A DNA stretch of 64,000 nt. It comes from a virus. Every line of letters starts with the position of its first letter. The first letter of the stretch is position 1. The notes under the pieces are model-generated. The model worked only from the letters and a program-made list of their open reading frames with translations, had not been told where the DNA came from and ran no database searches. The stretch spans positions 18,213 to 82,212 of IMG/VR virus record IMGVR_UViG_3300009151_000053; one strand, written 5' to 3'. The position numbers and the translations under genes are program-made. Below are positions 43,737 through 51,104 of this stretch, piece after piece.

Positions 43737-44462
43737 ATGAATTTAAAATTGTTATTTAAGAATGAAGTGATCGAGTTCTATTGCCATCCAAATCAATATG
43801 GTGTTATTCCAGAACCAATTCCAGCAAATAAATGTATTGCGGATTGGTGGAAGAAAGTTCCTCCTAATATCGAAAATCGTAGAGACGCTCTTGGTGATCG
43901 TGCCATGACAGCCAAGAAGTGTATGCCCATGCTCGACGTTATGTCATTAGGGTATGTGATTCCGCTTCAAGCCGATTTACAGGTTATCACCAACTCTGAT
44001 TGTTCTATCATCAAACTGCACACACCACCAGAACTAAAGATTGCGGAGTTTCATGACATAGCACAGATCGGCGGCAAGAACATTTCACCATCCAAGGGCG
44101 ATGCTATCAAGTTTATCAATCACTGGGTTATCAAGACCGCTCCTGGATGGTCAACAATGTTCATACCGCCTTTGAACCACTTCAATCCAAACTTTACATG
44201 CTTTAGCGGATTGGTTGATACCGATAAATATGCAAAAGAAGTTAACTTCCCTGCTGTATGGCATATGCCTAACTTTGACGATAAGTTGCCAGCAGGAACC
44301 CCCCTCGTTACGGTCATTCCTGTGAAACGAGATTCGTTTCCTAAGAAGCCTAAAGTGAGAAAGATGAGTGATGCTGAGTTTAAAGAGATTGATAGGATTT
44401 CAAGAACACAACAATCAAGAGCACATTATTATACAAATGAATTGAGAGAGTCTAGAAAATGA
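43737..44462 (+). CDS. DUF6065-like protein, copy 1
   Basis: A 241-residue protein. It has an N-terminal FYCHPNQYGVIPEPIPANKC and DWWKKVPP segment, a central MPMLDVMSLGYVIPLQADLQ, then HWVIKTAPGWSTMFIPPLNH, FSGLVDTD and a LPAGTPLVTVIPVKRDSF end. This order (pPvPA..PeW, GW.I..P, PpGW...., G..E/DTD, GtPl...iP) matches what I know of DUF6065, an uncharacterised family in bacteria and marine phages. The C-terminus is basic and helical. It overlaps its paralogue by four bases (ATGA). No catalytic residues can be assigned. Confidence 0.55.
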   Translation: MNLKLLFKNEVIEFYCHPNQYGVIPEPIPANKCIADWWKKVPPNIENRRDALGDRAMTAKKCMPMLDVMSLGYVIPLQADLQVITNSDCSIIKLHTPPELKIAEFHDIAQIGGKNISPSKGDAIKFINHWVIKTAPGWSTMFIPPLNHFNPNFTCFSGLVDTDKYAKEVNFPAVWHMPNFDDKLPAGTPLVTVIPVKRDSFPKKPKVRKMSDAEFKEIDRISRTQQSRAHYYTNELRESRK

Positions 44463-45181
44463 TGTTTTGGAAAAAACCAGAGTTACCCGATATCCAGTTT
44501 CTTGACATAAAACGTGTTTCATACCAAGCACATCCTATTGTGCCAGCCAAAGAAGTGCCGACTTATTTTCAAGAAACACAAATCAAGAATCAAGGTAGAT
44601 TTAGATGGGCAGATTGTCCTGGAATGATCGACTATAAAAACTTCGGTTATATCGTTCCTGCATGGGATGATATTCATATCATTGCAAATCGTGCTGGTGT
44701 AAAAGTTGTTGTTGGTGGTAAACGCGGTAATGTATTTGATTCGCCCAAAATGATGGATGCAACCATATGTGAATCGATTGTTACGCCAGAAGATAATGTT
44801 CCATTGACAACAGTAAATTGTCATAGCCCTTGGGTAGCAATGGTCAACAATAAGAAACTATCAGCAGCGGTGCTTCCTGCTACATACCATTCACCGTTTC
44901 TAGATGATCTTTACGTTTATCCAGGTTTAGTAGATTATAATGGAAACTTTTCTTCGCTCAATTTTATCTTTTCCCCAAAGAGAGAATGTAAGTTGACGAT
45001 TCCAGCAGGAACTCCACTGCTACAAGTTTTACCTTTTGAAGTTAGACATATCAAAGCAGGATATGGTCCCGCTGATGATTATCAAAGGGATAAATCGCAA
45101 TCTATGATTTCCACAGTGGCACAATTTTATCGTAAGCATTATCAACAAAGAAAGCCTACGACAATATCGCTCAATCCTTAA
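44459..45181 (+). CDS. DUF6065-like protein, copy 2
   Basis: A 240-residue paralogue of the preceding gene: IVPAKEVPTYFQETQI, CPGMIDYKNFGYIVPAWDDI, VNCHSPWVAMVNNKKLSAAV, VYPGLVDYNGNFSSLNFIFS, and LTIPAGTPLLQVLPFEVRHI. The two share domain order but not high identity, so the duplication is old. They probably form a heterodimer or a pair of subunits. The 3' end overlaps the minus-strand glycosyltransferase by 11 bases in a convergent arrangement. Confidence 0.55.
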   Translation: MMFWKKPELPDIQFLDIKRVSYQAHPIVPAKEVPTYFQETQIKNQGRFRWADCPGMIDYKNFGYIVPAWDDIHIIANRAGVKVVVGGKRGNVFDSPKMMDATICESIVTPEDNVPLTTVNCHSPWVAMVNNKKLSAAVLPATYHSPFLDDLYVYPGLVDYNGNFSSLNFIFSPKRECKLTIPAGTPLLQVLPFEVRHIKAGYGPADDYQRDKSQSMISTVAQFYRKHYQQRKPTTISLNP

Positions 45182-45869
45182 TACCTTCAAGAAAATAAAA
45201 TGCATTTTCTAAATCGATAGGAAGATCAAAGATATAATCCACAGTTCCTGTATTACCCAACACCCAATGTTCATATGTGTATCTAGAAGTCATTCCTCTA
45301 GCATACTCAGAAATGTTCATTGGGTGTTTTAGTTTTCTGATATGTTCTGACTTTGACCACCAAAAATTACCGCTTGTGAAACTGTCTATCTTGAATCTGC
45401 CATTCTTTATACTTGGATCACTTACACCGACTACATCACAATGCTCAAGCCGCTCTACACATTCTTTCCATTTTGTAATACAGAAATGGTTTAGAACCTG
45501 TTTCCAGTTGAATGAATACATATTGAAGTTGGCTGATCCTTTGCTATGAAAGTAAAGAACGTCTATGTCTCTATCCATACAAGCATCATACAGATAACTT
45601 AGAGTGTGCCCCTCATAGATATTTTCCATTGTGGTATCTCTTACATTAAGAATATTAGCAAAGGGGTATTTCAAAGCAATGTAACTCTTGACATCTGAAT
45701 ACAGATTGTCTCTAAATATAGGCATAGTGATTGCTATATTGATCTTGGCGTGTTCATGAAGATTTGATTGTTTGATTGCGGATAGTTGTTCATCTACCCA
45801 CCACACCCACATCTTGGCATTTTCGGTATCAGGGATGTATAAATGGTAAAAGACTTCAATGTTTCGCAT
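45171..45869 (-). CDS. Glycosyltransferase-like protein (HSKG/GNFWW type)
   Basis: A 232-residue protein with MRNIEVFYHLYIPD at the start, DIDVLYFHSKGSANFNMYSF in the middle, CDVVGVSD, then FTSGNFWWSKSEHIRKLKHP and YEHWVLG. The YFHSKG and GNFWW..S.HI..L segments define a group of putative sugar transferases in polysaccharide clusters and giant or marine phages, with a GT-A-like size. The donor and acceptor are unknown. It is one of only two minus-strand genes in the window, and both are glycosyltransferase-like. Upstream a TATAAATA on this strand lies only six bases from the ATG, too close for a normal leader. Confidence 0.62.
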   Translation of the reverse strand: MRNIEVFYHLYIPDTENAKMWVWWVDEQLSAIKQSNLHEHAKINIAITMPIFRDNLYSDVKSYIALKYPFANILNVRDTTMENIYEGHTLSYLYDACMDRDIDVLYFHSKGSANFNMYSFNWKQVLNHFCITKWKECVERLEHCDVVGVSDPSIKNGRFKIDSFTSGNFWWSKSEHIRKLKHPMNISEYARGMTSRYTYEHWVLGNTGTVDYIFDLPIDLENAFYFLEGIKD

Positions 45870-45878
45870 ATTTTTATT

Positions 45879-45886
45879 TATAAATA
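45879..45886 (+). promoter_or_regulatory. T4-type late promoter before gp13
   Basis: A perfect TATAAATA lies 23 bases before the gp13 ATG, with AGGAG in between. The expected transcript has a leader of roughly 15 bases. The box overlaps TATTTATA, so the sequence reads as a late box on both strands. Confidence 0.65.
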
Positions 45887-45908
45887 CAAGTAAAACTAGG
45901 AGTGATAT

Positions 45909-46649
45909 ATGGCTGGTCCAGCAACGAAAGATGAGTTTAAAGAGTATTGCTTACGCAAACTCGGCAAACCTGTAATCGAAATCAATGTTACAGAAGACCA
46001 GATCGAAGATCGCGTGGGTGAAGCGATTCGTTTCTATTGGGACTATCACTTCGATGGTTCTGAAATGGTGTATTATAAGCACCAGATTACTGCTGATGAC
46101 ATCGCAAACAAGTATATCACAGTTCCAGAAAACATCATGGGCGTTGTGTCTGTGTTTCCTATTGGCGATCCTAGCATTCGATCAGATGACCTCTTCAATA
46201 TTCGCTATCAGATTGCGTTGAATGACCTTTATACTTTGACAAGCGTTTCACTCGTGCCTTATTATATGGCTATGGAACATCTGTCTCTTATGTCAGAGAT
46301 GCTAATCGGCAAGCAACCAATTCGTTATAGTCGTCACAAAGACAGAGTTTACATTGATACTGACTGGACATCATTGAGCGTCAATAGATATCTGATTCTT
46401 CAAGCCTACGAAGTCATTGATCCAGATGTTTACACAGATGCTTGGAATGATCGCTGGTTGCAGAACTACGCAACTGCTTTGATCAAGAAGCAGTGGGGTG
46501 ATAACATCAACAAGTTCTCTGGTATGTCTCTTCCCGGTGGTGTGCAGTTTAATGGCGATAAAATCCAGAATGATGCTGAGGCTGACATTCGTCGCTTAGA
46601 AGCAGATATGGCTTCGATCCAGTTACCGATTATGGATATGATTGGCTAA
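45909..46649 (+). CDS. gp13: Neck protein gp13 (head completion)
   Basis: A 246-residue protein matching the T4-superfamily gp13: FKEYCLRKLGKPVIEINVTE, DQIEDRVGEAIRFYWDYHFD, YKHQITADDIANKYITVPEN, IRYQIALNDLYTL, RHKDRVYIDTDW, ATALIKKQWGDNINKFSGMS and LPGGVQFNGDKI. T4 gp13 has 309 residues; the cyanophage-type version is shorter, as here. It forms a ring below the portal and, with gp14, seals the filled head and accepts the tail. It opens the neck and packaging operon, with AGGAG as ribosome site. Confidence 0.88.
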   Translation: MAGPATKDEFKEYCLRKLGKPVIEINVTEDQIEDRVGEAIRFYWDYHFDGSEMVYYKHQITADDIANKYITVPENIMGVVSVFPIGDPSIRSDDLFNIRYQIALNDLYTLTSVSLVPYYMAMEHLSLMSEMLIGKQPIRYSRHKDRVYIDTDWTSLSVNRYLILQAYEVIDPDVYTDAWNDRWLQNYATALIKKQWGDNINKFSGMSLPGGVQFNGDKIQNDAEADIRRLEADMASIQLPIMDMIG

Positions 46650-46650
46650 C

Positions 46651-47379
46651 ATGGCAACCAACGTTTTCTTTAATAACTTCACAAATGCACCTGAACAAAA
46701 CCTCATTGAAGATTTGATCATTGAATCCATTCGCCAGTATGGTCACGATGTATTCTATTGCCCAAGAACTCTGATTGCCAAGGATGATATCTATGGCGAA
46801 GACACGCTTTCTGAGTATAATGGTAACTATGAAATAGAAATGTATATTCGCAGTTACGATAGTTATGAAGGCGATGGGCAGTTTCTGTCTAAGTTCAATC
46901 TAGAAATCAGAGACCAAGTAACATTTACTGTTGCTCTTAGAGTCTTTGCTAATGAAGTTGGTCAATATACTAATCTAGTACGCCCAAGTGAAGGTGATCT
47001 AATCTATCTTCCAATGGCTAATCGTATTCTTGTGATCAAGTATGTAAACAAAACACCAGTATTCTATCAGATGGGCGCTATTCAAATGGTCGATCTTGTT
47101 TGTGAGATGTGGGAATATAGTAGCGAGAAACTTAATACTGGTATTGATCTTATTGATGCTTATGAAATGAACAACACATTGGATATGAATGACTTTGCCA
47201 TTCTGACTGCTGATGGTTATGAGATTTCTACAGAAGAAGGCTCTGCTATTCTTCAAGGCACATATGATCTTGATGTCCAGACACATGACGTGTTCTCTGA
47301 TAACGAAGAGTTCCAGATCGAAGGCGAGACGATTCTTGACTGGTCAGATTCCGATCCTTTCAGTGAAGGTAGTGTCTGA
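46651..47379 (+). CDS. gp14: Neck protein gp14
   Basis: A 242-residue protein starting at ATG 46651, one base after the gp13 stop; a TTG nine bases earlier is within gp13 and is not needed. Characteristic segments are VFFNNFTNAPEQNLIEDLII, ESIRQYGHDVFYCPRTLI, EDTLSEYNGNYEIEMYIRS, GDGQFLSKFNLEIRDQVTFT, RPSEGDLIYLPMANRILVIK and VFYQMGAIQMVDLVCEMWEY. T4 gp14 has 256 residues. It joins gp13 in the neck that connects head and tail. The C-terminus is acidic. The homologous operon is interrupted downstream by the homing endonuclease. Confidence 0.88.
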   Translation: MATNVFFNNFTNAPEQNLIEDLIIESIRQYGHDVFYCPRTLIAKDDIYGEDTLSEYNGNYEIEMYIRSYDSYEGDGQFLSKFNLEIRDQVTFTVALRVFANEVGQYTNLVRPSEGDLIYLPMANRILVIKYVNKTPVFYQMGAIQMVDLVCEMWEYSSEKLNTGIDLIDAYEMNNTLDMNDFAILTADGYEISTEEGSAILQGTYDLDVQTHDVFSDNEEFQIEGETILDWSDSDPFSEGSV

Positions 47380-47391
47380 CATAAACTTTTT

Positions 47392-47399
47392 TATAAATA
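47392..47399 (+). promoter_or_regulatory. T4-type late promoter before the homing endonuclease
   Basis: A perfect TATAAATA lies 13 bases after the gp14 stop and 26 bases before the endonuclease ATG. It may have originally served gp15 or may have come with the inserted gene. Confidence 0.6.
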
Positions 47400-47424
47400 C
47401 TCTTAACTGTAAAGGAGTATTTCT

Positions 47425-48162
47425 ATGGAAAAATATGGTTTTGTTTATATCTGGTTAGACCGCAAACATAAGCGTTATTACATCGGTTCTCATTGGGGAA
47501 CAGAAGATGATGGTTATGTCTGTAGTTCTTCTTGGATGAAAAAAGCATTAAAAAATAGACCAAACGATTTCAAAAAAAAGATTATAGCAAGAATATATTC
47601 TTCAAAACAAGATTTGTTAAATGAAGAAAATAGATGGTTGGCTATGATTAAACCGGAAGAACTAAAAGAAAGATATTATAACTTAAGAATACATGATTTT
47701 GGTCATTGGTCGGCTGATCAAGATTTATCATTATCAGTCGGACAGAAAATATCAGCGTCTCTCATCAAAATGTACAACGCTGATGGTTATGTTAATCCCA
47801 GTAAAGGCAGACCTAAGAGCGAAGAAACTCGCAAAAAACTGTCTAATGCGCTTAAAGGAATACCCAAAAACTATGTAAGATCAGAAGAAACTCGCAAAAA
47901 AATATCAGAAAACAGTATAAGATTACAAAAAGAACATAAAGTTGGAATGCATGGAAAGAAACATACAACCGAAACTTTAAATCTTATGAGCAAAAATAAT
48001 GCAATGAATGATTTAATAAATAGAAAAAAGATAGGCGATGCTCTTAAAGGAACGCAAGGTCTTATGTTGAATGGAAATAAAAAAATGGCTAGGCCAAATA
48101 CAGAAAAATGGAACGATCTTATAAGTTTGGGTTATGTTCCTATTAATAAAGAGTTGATCTAA
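47425..48162 (+). CDS. Free-standing GIY-YIG homing endonuclease with NUMOD3 motifs
   Basis: A 245-residue protein. The GIY-YIG nuclease core occupies the first 95 residues: FVYIW (6-10) and YYIGSHWG (18-25), then KIIARIYSSKQDLLNEENRW with the metal-binding Glu. Residues 127-190 carry three NUMOD3-like DNA-binding motifs (GRPKSEETRKKLSNALKG, RSEETRKKISENS, GKKHTTETLNLMS). This is the architecture of T4 Seg-like enzymes. It is inserted cleanly between gp14 and gp15, neither of which is split. Its codons are AT-richer and lysine-heavy compared with neighbours, which suggests acquisition. AAAGGAG gives a good ribosome site. It probably cuts related phage genomes lacking the insert near gp14/gp15. 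Confidence 0.88.
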   Translation: MEKYGFVYIWLDRKHKRYYIGSHWGTEDDGYVCSSSWMKKALKNRPNDFKKKIIARIYSSKQDLLNEENRWLAMIKPEELKERYYNLRIHDFGHWSADQDLSLSVGQKISASLIKMYNADGYVNPSKGRPKSEETRKKLSNALKGIPKNYVRSEETRKKISENSIRLQKEHKVGMHGKKHTTETLNLMSKNNAMNDLINRKKIGDALKGTQGLMLNGNKKMARPNTEKWNDLISLGYVPINKELI

Positions 48163-48983
48163 TGTTTGGACAAACTTTTTACCATGGCACACTAAGAAAA
48201 TACGTTGTTCTGTTCGGAACGATCTTCAACAACATTATCATTGAAAGAGATAATGCGGCTGGTGTTGTTCAACAGACAATGAAGGTGCCTTTGTCATATG
48301 GACCAAAAGAAAAGTTTCTAGCACGTCTTGAAGGTGATCCAACACTAGAGAACCAAGCGGCTATCGTATTGCCAAGAATGTCATTTGAGATGTCTGGCTT
48401 TACCTATGATGCTTCGCGTAAGACAAACACGCTCAATAAAATCTCACAACCTGCCACGGACAAAAGTTCGGCTAGTTATCAGTATGCTCCTGTGCCATAC
48501 AACATCCAATTTACAATGTCGATCATGGTAAAGAATGCAGAAGATGGCACACGCATCATTGAACAGATTCTGCCTTACTTCACTCCACACTGGACCGCAA
48601 GTGTTGAACTTATTCCTGAGATGAATGCGGTATACGATATTCCTCTTGTCATTGATAGTATCTCACAAGAAGACTCATATACAGGACCATTTGATCAAAG
48701 ACGCGCTATCATCTGGACATTAACTTTCACAATGAAAGGATATGTATTCGGTCCTACAAAGACTTCTAAGATCATCAAGTATTCTGAAATCAACTTCAAG
48801 ATTCCAAGAAGCGGCGATCCTATTGCTAACACGGCTCTTGCTAACACGGTTACAATAGAAGTCACACCAGGGCTAACTGCTGGTGGTCTACCAACATCTA
48901 ATGCTGCTGCATCTATTGGCGTTCCCAATATCGTCGCAACAGACAACTATGGTTTCATAACGGATTTTACTGAGAACTTATAA
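48162..48983 (+). CDS. gp15: Tail sheath stabiliser and completion protein gp15
   Basis: A 273-residue protein; T4 gp15 has 272. Diagnostic segments: FGQTFYHGTLRKYVVLFGTI, FNNIIIER, VPLSYGPKEKFLARLEGDPT, IVLPRMSFEMSGFTYDASRK, YQYAPVPYNIQFTMSIMVKN, EDGTRIIEQILPYFTPHWTA and TLTFTMKGYVFGP. It forms the hexameric ring that terminates the tail and binds gp13/gp14. The start overlaps the stop of the inserted endonuclease (TAATG), so translation of the endonuclease may now feed into gp15. Confidence 0.92.
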   Translation: MFGQTFYHGTLRKYVVLFGTIFNNIIIERDNAAGVVQQTMKVPLSYGPKEKFLARLEGDPTLENQAAIVLPRMSFEMSGFTYDASRKTNTLNKISQPATDKSSASYQYAPVPYNIQFTMSIMVKNAEDGTRIIEQILPYFTPHWTASVELIPEMNAVYDIPLVIDSISQEDSYTGPFDQRRAIIWTLTFTMKGYVFGPTKTSKIIKYSEINFKIPRSGDPIANTALANTVTIEVTPGLTAGGLPTSNAAASIGVPNIVATDNYGFITDFTENL

Positions 48984-49402
48984 TGAAAGATTTAGACAAG
49001 TTTTTGAATATTGCACCTGAAGATGTGGTCGAAGTGAATCTTCCTGCCACCATTTCTCAACAGCCGCAACAGACAGCAATGATAGAGAATCAGATTGCAG
49101 ATGACTTTGAGTTTGCAAGAGACAATCTATATGACATTATCGGCAAAGGCACAGAAGCCTTGGAAGAACTTGTCAATATTGCATCTCAATCACAATCGCC
49201 TAGGGATTATGAAGTCCTCGGCACAATGATCAACACACTCGTGACAGCCAACAAAAGTCTTCTTGAAATGCAAAAGAAAAAGAAAGAGTTGATCATATCC
49301 GCTGCTCCTGAAGCAGCACAGAACATAACCAATAATCTTTTTGTGGGTAGTACGGCTGAACTGCAAAAGTTTATAGCAGATAGAAAAAAGACGGATGAGT
49401 GA
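48983..49402 (+). CDS. gp16: Small terminase subunit gp16
   Basis: A 139-residue protein placed directly before the large terminase, as in all T4-like phages. It has an acidic N-terminus, then ADDFEFARDNLYDIIGKGTE, ALEELVNIASQSQSPRDYEV, LGTMINTLVTANKSLLEMQK and a basic KKKKELI coiled-coil centre. The end INNLFVG-like ITNNLFVGSTAELQKFIADR is typical of cyanophage-type gp16. T4 gp16 has 164 residues. It forms a ring that recognises DNA and regulates the gp17 motor. It overlaps gp17 by eight bases. Confidence 0.85.
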   Translation: MKDLDKFLNIAPEDVVEVNLPATISQQPQQTAMIENQIADDFEFARDNLYDIIGKGTEALEELVNIASQSQSPRDYEVLGTMINTLVTANKSLLEMQKKKKELIISAAPEAAQNITNNLFVGSTAELQKFIADRKKTDE

Positions 49403-51059
49403 ATTTTATCTAAATAACCCACGATTAAAACGATCTAATGTTAAAGTAGAATATACCGCAGAACAACTTGAAGAATATATCAAATGTTCTGAAGATCCAA
49501 TCTATTTCATTAAGACTTACTGCAAAATTGTTAACGTTGACCAAGGTCTGATCAACTTCCGCCTCTGGGGTTTCCAAGAGGAAATGATTCTCAAGTTTGA
49601 GACTGATCGATTTGTTATCTGTAAGATGCCTCGACAGGTTGGTAAGACGACAACTGTTGCTGCATACTTGATGTGGAAGATTCTCTTCACAGAAAACTAT
49701 AACATTGCTATCCTAGCAAACAAGGACAGACAGTCAAGAGAAATCTTGAGCCGTGTCCAACTTATGTTTGAGCATCTTCCAAAGTGGCTTCAGATGGGTG
49801 TGGTCGAATGGAACAAGGGTAATATTGAACTTGAGAATGGCTCTAAGATTCTAGCATCTGCTACATCATCATCAGCCATTCGTGGTGGTTCGTTCAACCT
49901 TGTTTACCTAGATGAGTTTGCGTTCGTTCCCACCAATATTCAAGATGAGTTCTTCGCTTCGGTTTATCCTACGATTTCATCTGGTCAGACATCCAAGATT
50001 CTTATCACATCAACGCCTAACGGCATGAACATGTTCTATAAGATTTGGGTTGATTCAGAAGAGGGCAGAAACACATATGGCAGAGTTGATGTTCATTGGT
50101 CACAGATTCCTGGACGTGATGAGAGGTGGAAAGCAGAGACTATTGCTAATACCTCTGAAGATCAGTTTAGACAGGAATATGATTGTGAGTTTCTAGGATC
50201 TTCTAACACGCTAATTCATCCATCCAAACTAAGAGCACTGACATACAAGACGCCGCTTACCAAAAATGATCTGGGTTTGAAGTATTATGATACACCAGAA
50301 AAGAATGCAATCTATGCAATCGTGGTTGATACCTCGCGAGGGCTTGGCGGCGACTACTCTGCATTCATTGTGGTTCAGGTCACAACGGTGCCTTATAAAG
50401 TTGTTGCAACATTTAGAAACAATATGATATCGCCTCTGATCTTTCCAAATATTATCTATGAGACGGCTACGCATTTCAACAATGCATTGGTGCTCGTAGA
50501 AACAAATGACATTGGTCAACAGGTCGCTGATATTCTTCATTATGATATGGAATATGAGGGCGTGTTTGTTACGGCAAATAGTGGAAGAACAGGACAAACT
50601 CTTTCTGGTGGATTTGCTACGACCACACATTATGGCGTAAGAACCACAAAACAAGTCAAGCGTATCGGATGCTCGGCTCTTAAGACACTTGTTGAATCCG
50701 ATAAACTTATTATTGAAGATTATGACATCATCAGCGAACTTATGAGATTCTCTCAAAAAGGACAATCATATGAAGCAGAAGATGGCCATGACGATCTAGC
50801 AATGTGTTGTGTTCTCTTTGGATGGCTAACTTCACAGCCATATCTTAAAGAGTTGACAGACGTTGATATTCGTCAAAAGATTTTTGACCAGAATGCACAA
50901 ATGTTTGAAGAAGAAATGCTTCCTTTTGGAATCTATTCTAGCGGAGATTCTGTTGCCGATGCGGAGATTAATCAACCTATTGATTTAAAAACAAACTTAC
51001 CAAGAGACGACTTCTGGATGGCAATGAACGCCGATAAAGTCAACTCTGACAATTTATAA
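49395..51059 (+). CDS. gp17: Large terminase subunit gp17
   Basis: A 554-residue DNA-packaging motor with all expected motifs. Walker A is MPRQVGKTT (78-86). Walker B is LVYLDEFAFV (169-178), with the catalytic Glu at 174. The coupling motif is ITSTPNG (204-210). The RNase H-like nuclease has VVDTSRGLGGD (Asp 312), LVETND (Glu 369) and EDGHDDLAM (near 462-470). T4 gp17 has 610 residues. It uses ATP to pump DNA through the portal gp20 and cuts concatemers. It begins inside gp16, and its stop codon overlaps a late promoter for gp18. Confidence 0.96.
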   Translation: MSEFYLNNPRLKRSNVKVEYTAEQLEEYIKCSEDPIYFIKTYCKIVNVDQGLINFRLWGFQEEMILKFETDRFVICKMPRQVGKTTTVAAYLMWKILFTENYNIAILANKDRQSREILSRVQLMFEHLPKWLQMGVVEWNKGNIELENGSKILASATSSSAIRGGSFNLVYLDEFAFVPTNIQDEFFASVYPTISSGQTSKILITSTPNGMNMFYKIWVDSEEGRNTYGRVDVHWSQIPGRDERWKAETIANTSEDQFRQEYDCEFLGSSNTLIHPSKLRALTYKTPLTKNDLGLKYYDTPEKNAIYAIVVDTSRGLGGDYSAFIVVQVTTVPYKVVATFRNNMISPLIFPNIIYETATHFNNALVLVETNDIGQQVADILHYDMEYEGVFVTANSGRTGQTLSGGFATTTHYGVRTTKQVKRIGCSALKTLVESDKLIIEDYDIISELMRFSQKGQSYEAEDGHDDLAMCCVLFGWLTSQPYLKELTDVDIRQKIFDQNAQMFEEEMLPFGIYSSGDSVADAEINQPIDLKTNLPRDDFWMAMNADKVNSDNL

Positions 51060-51062
51060 ATA
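51055..51062 (+). promoter_or_regulatory. T4-type late promoter before gp18
   Basis: A perfect TATAAATA overlapping the gp17 stop and lying 43 bases before the gp18 ATG. A GGGAGA ribosome site follows. Confidence 0.65.
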
Positions 51063-51104
51063 AAAGCAAATATCGCAACTAACACCTTTGAATGGGAGAT
51101 CACA

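Noticed and set aside
45875-45882. Minus-strand late promoter for the glycosyltransferase at 45869
   Set aside because: TATAAATA is readable on that strand, but it ends six bases before the ATG, so the transcript would begin at or within the start codon. Leaderless expression cannot be excluded.
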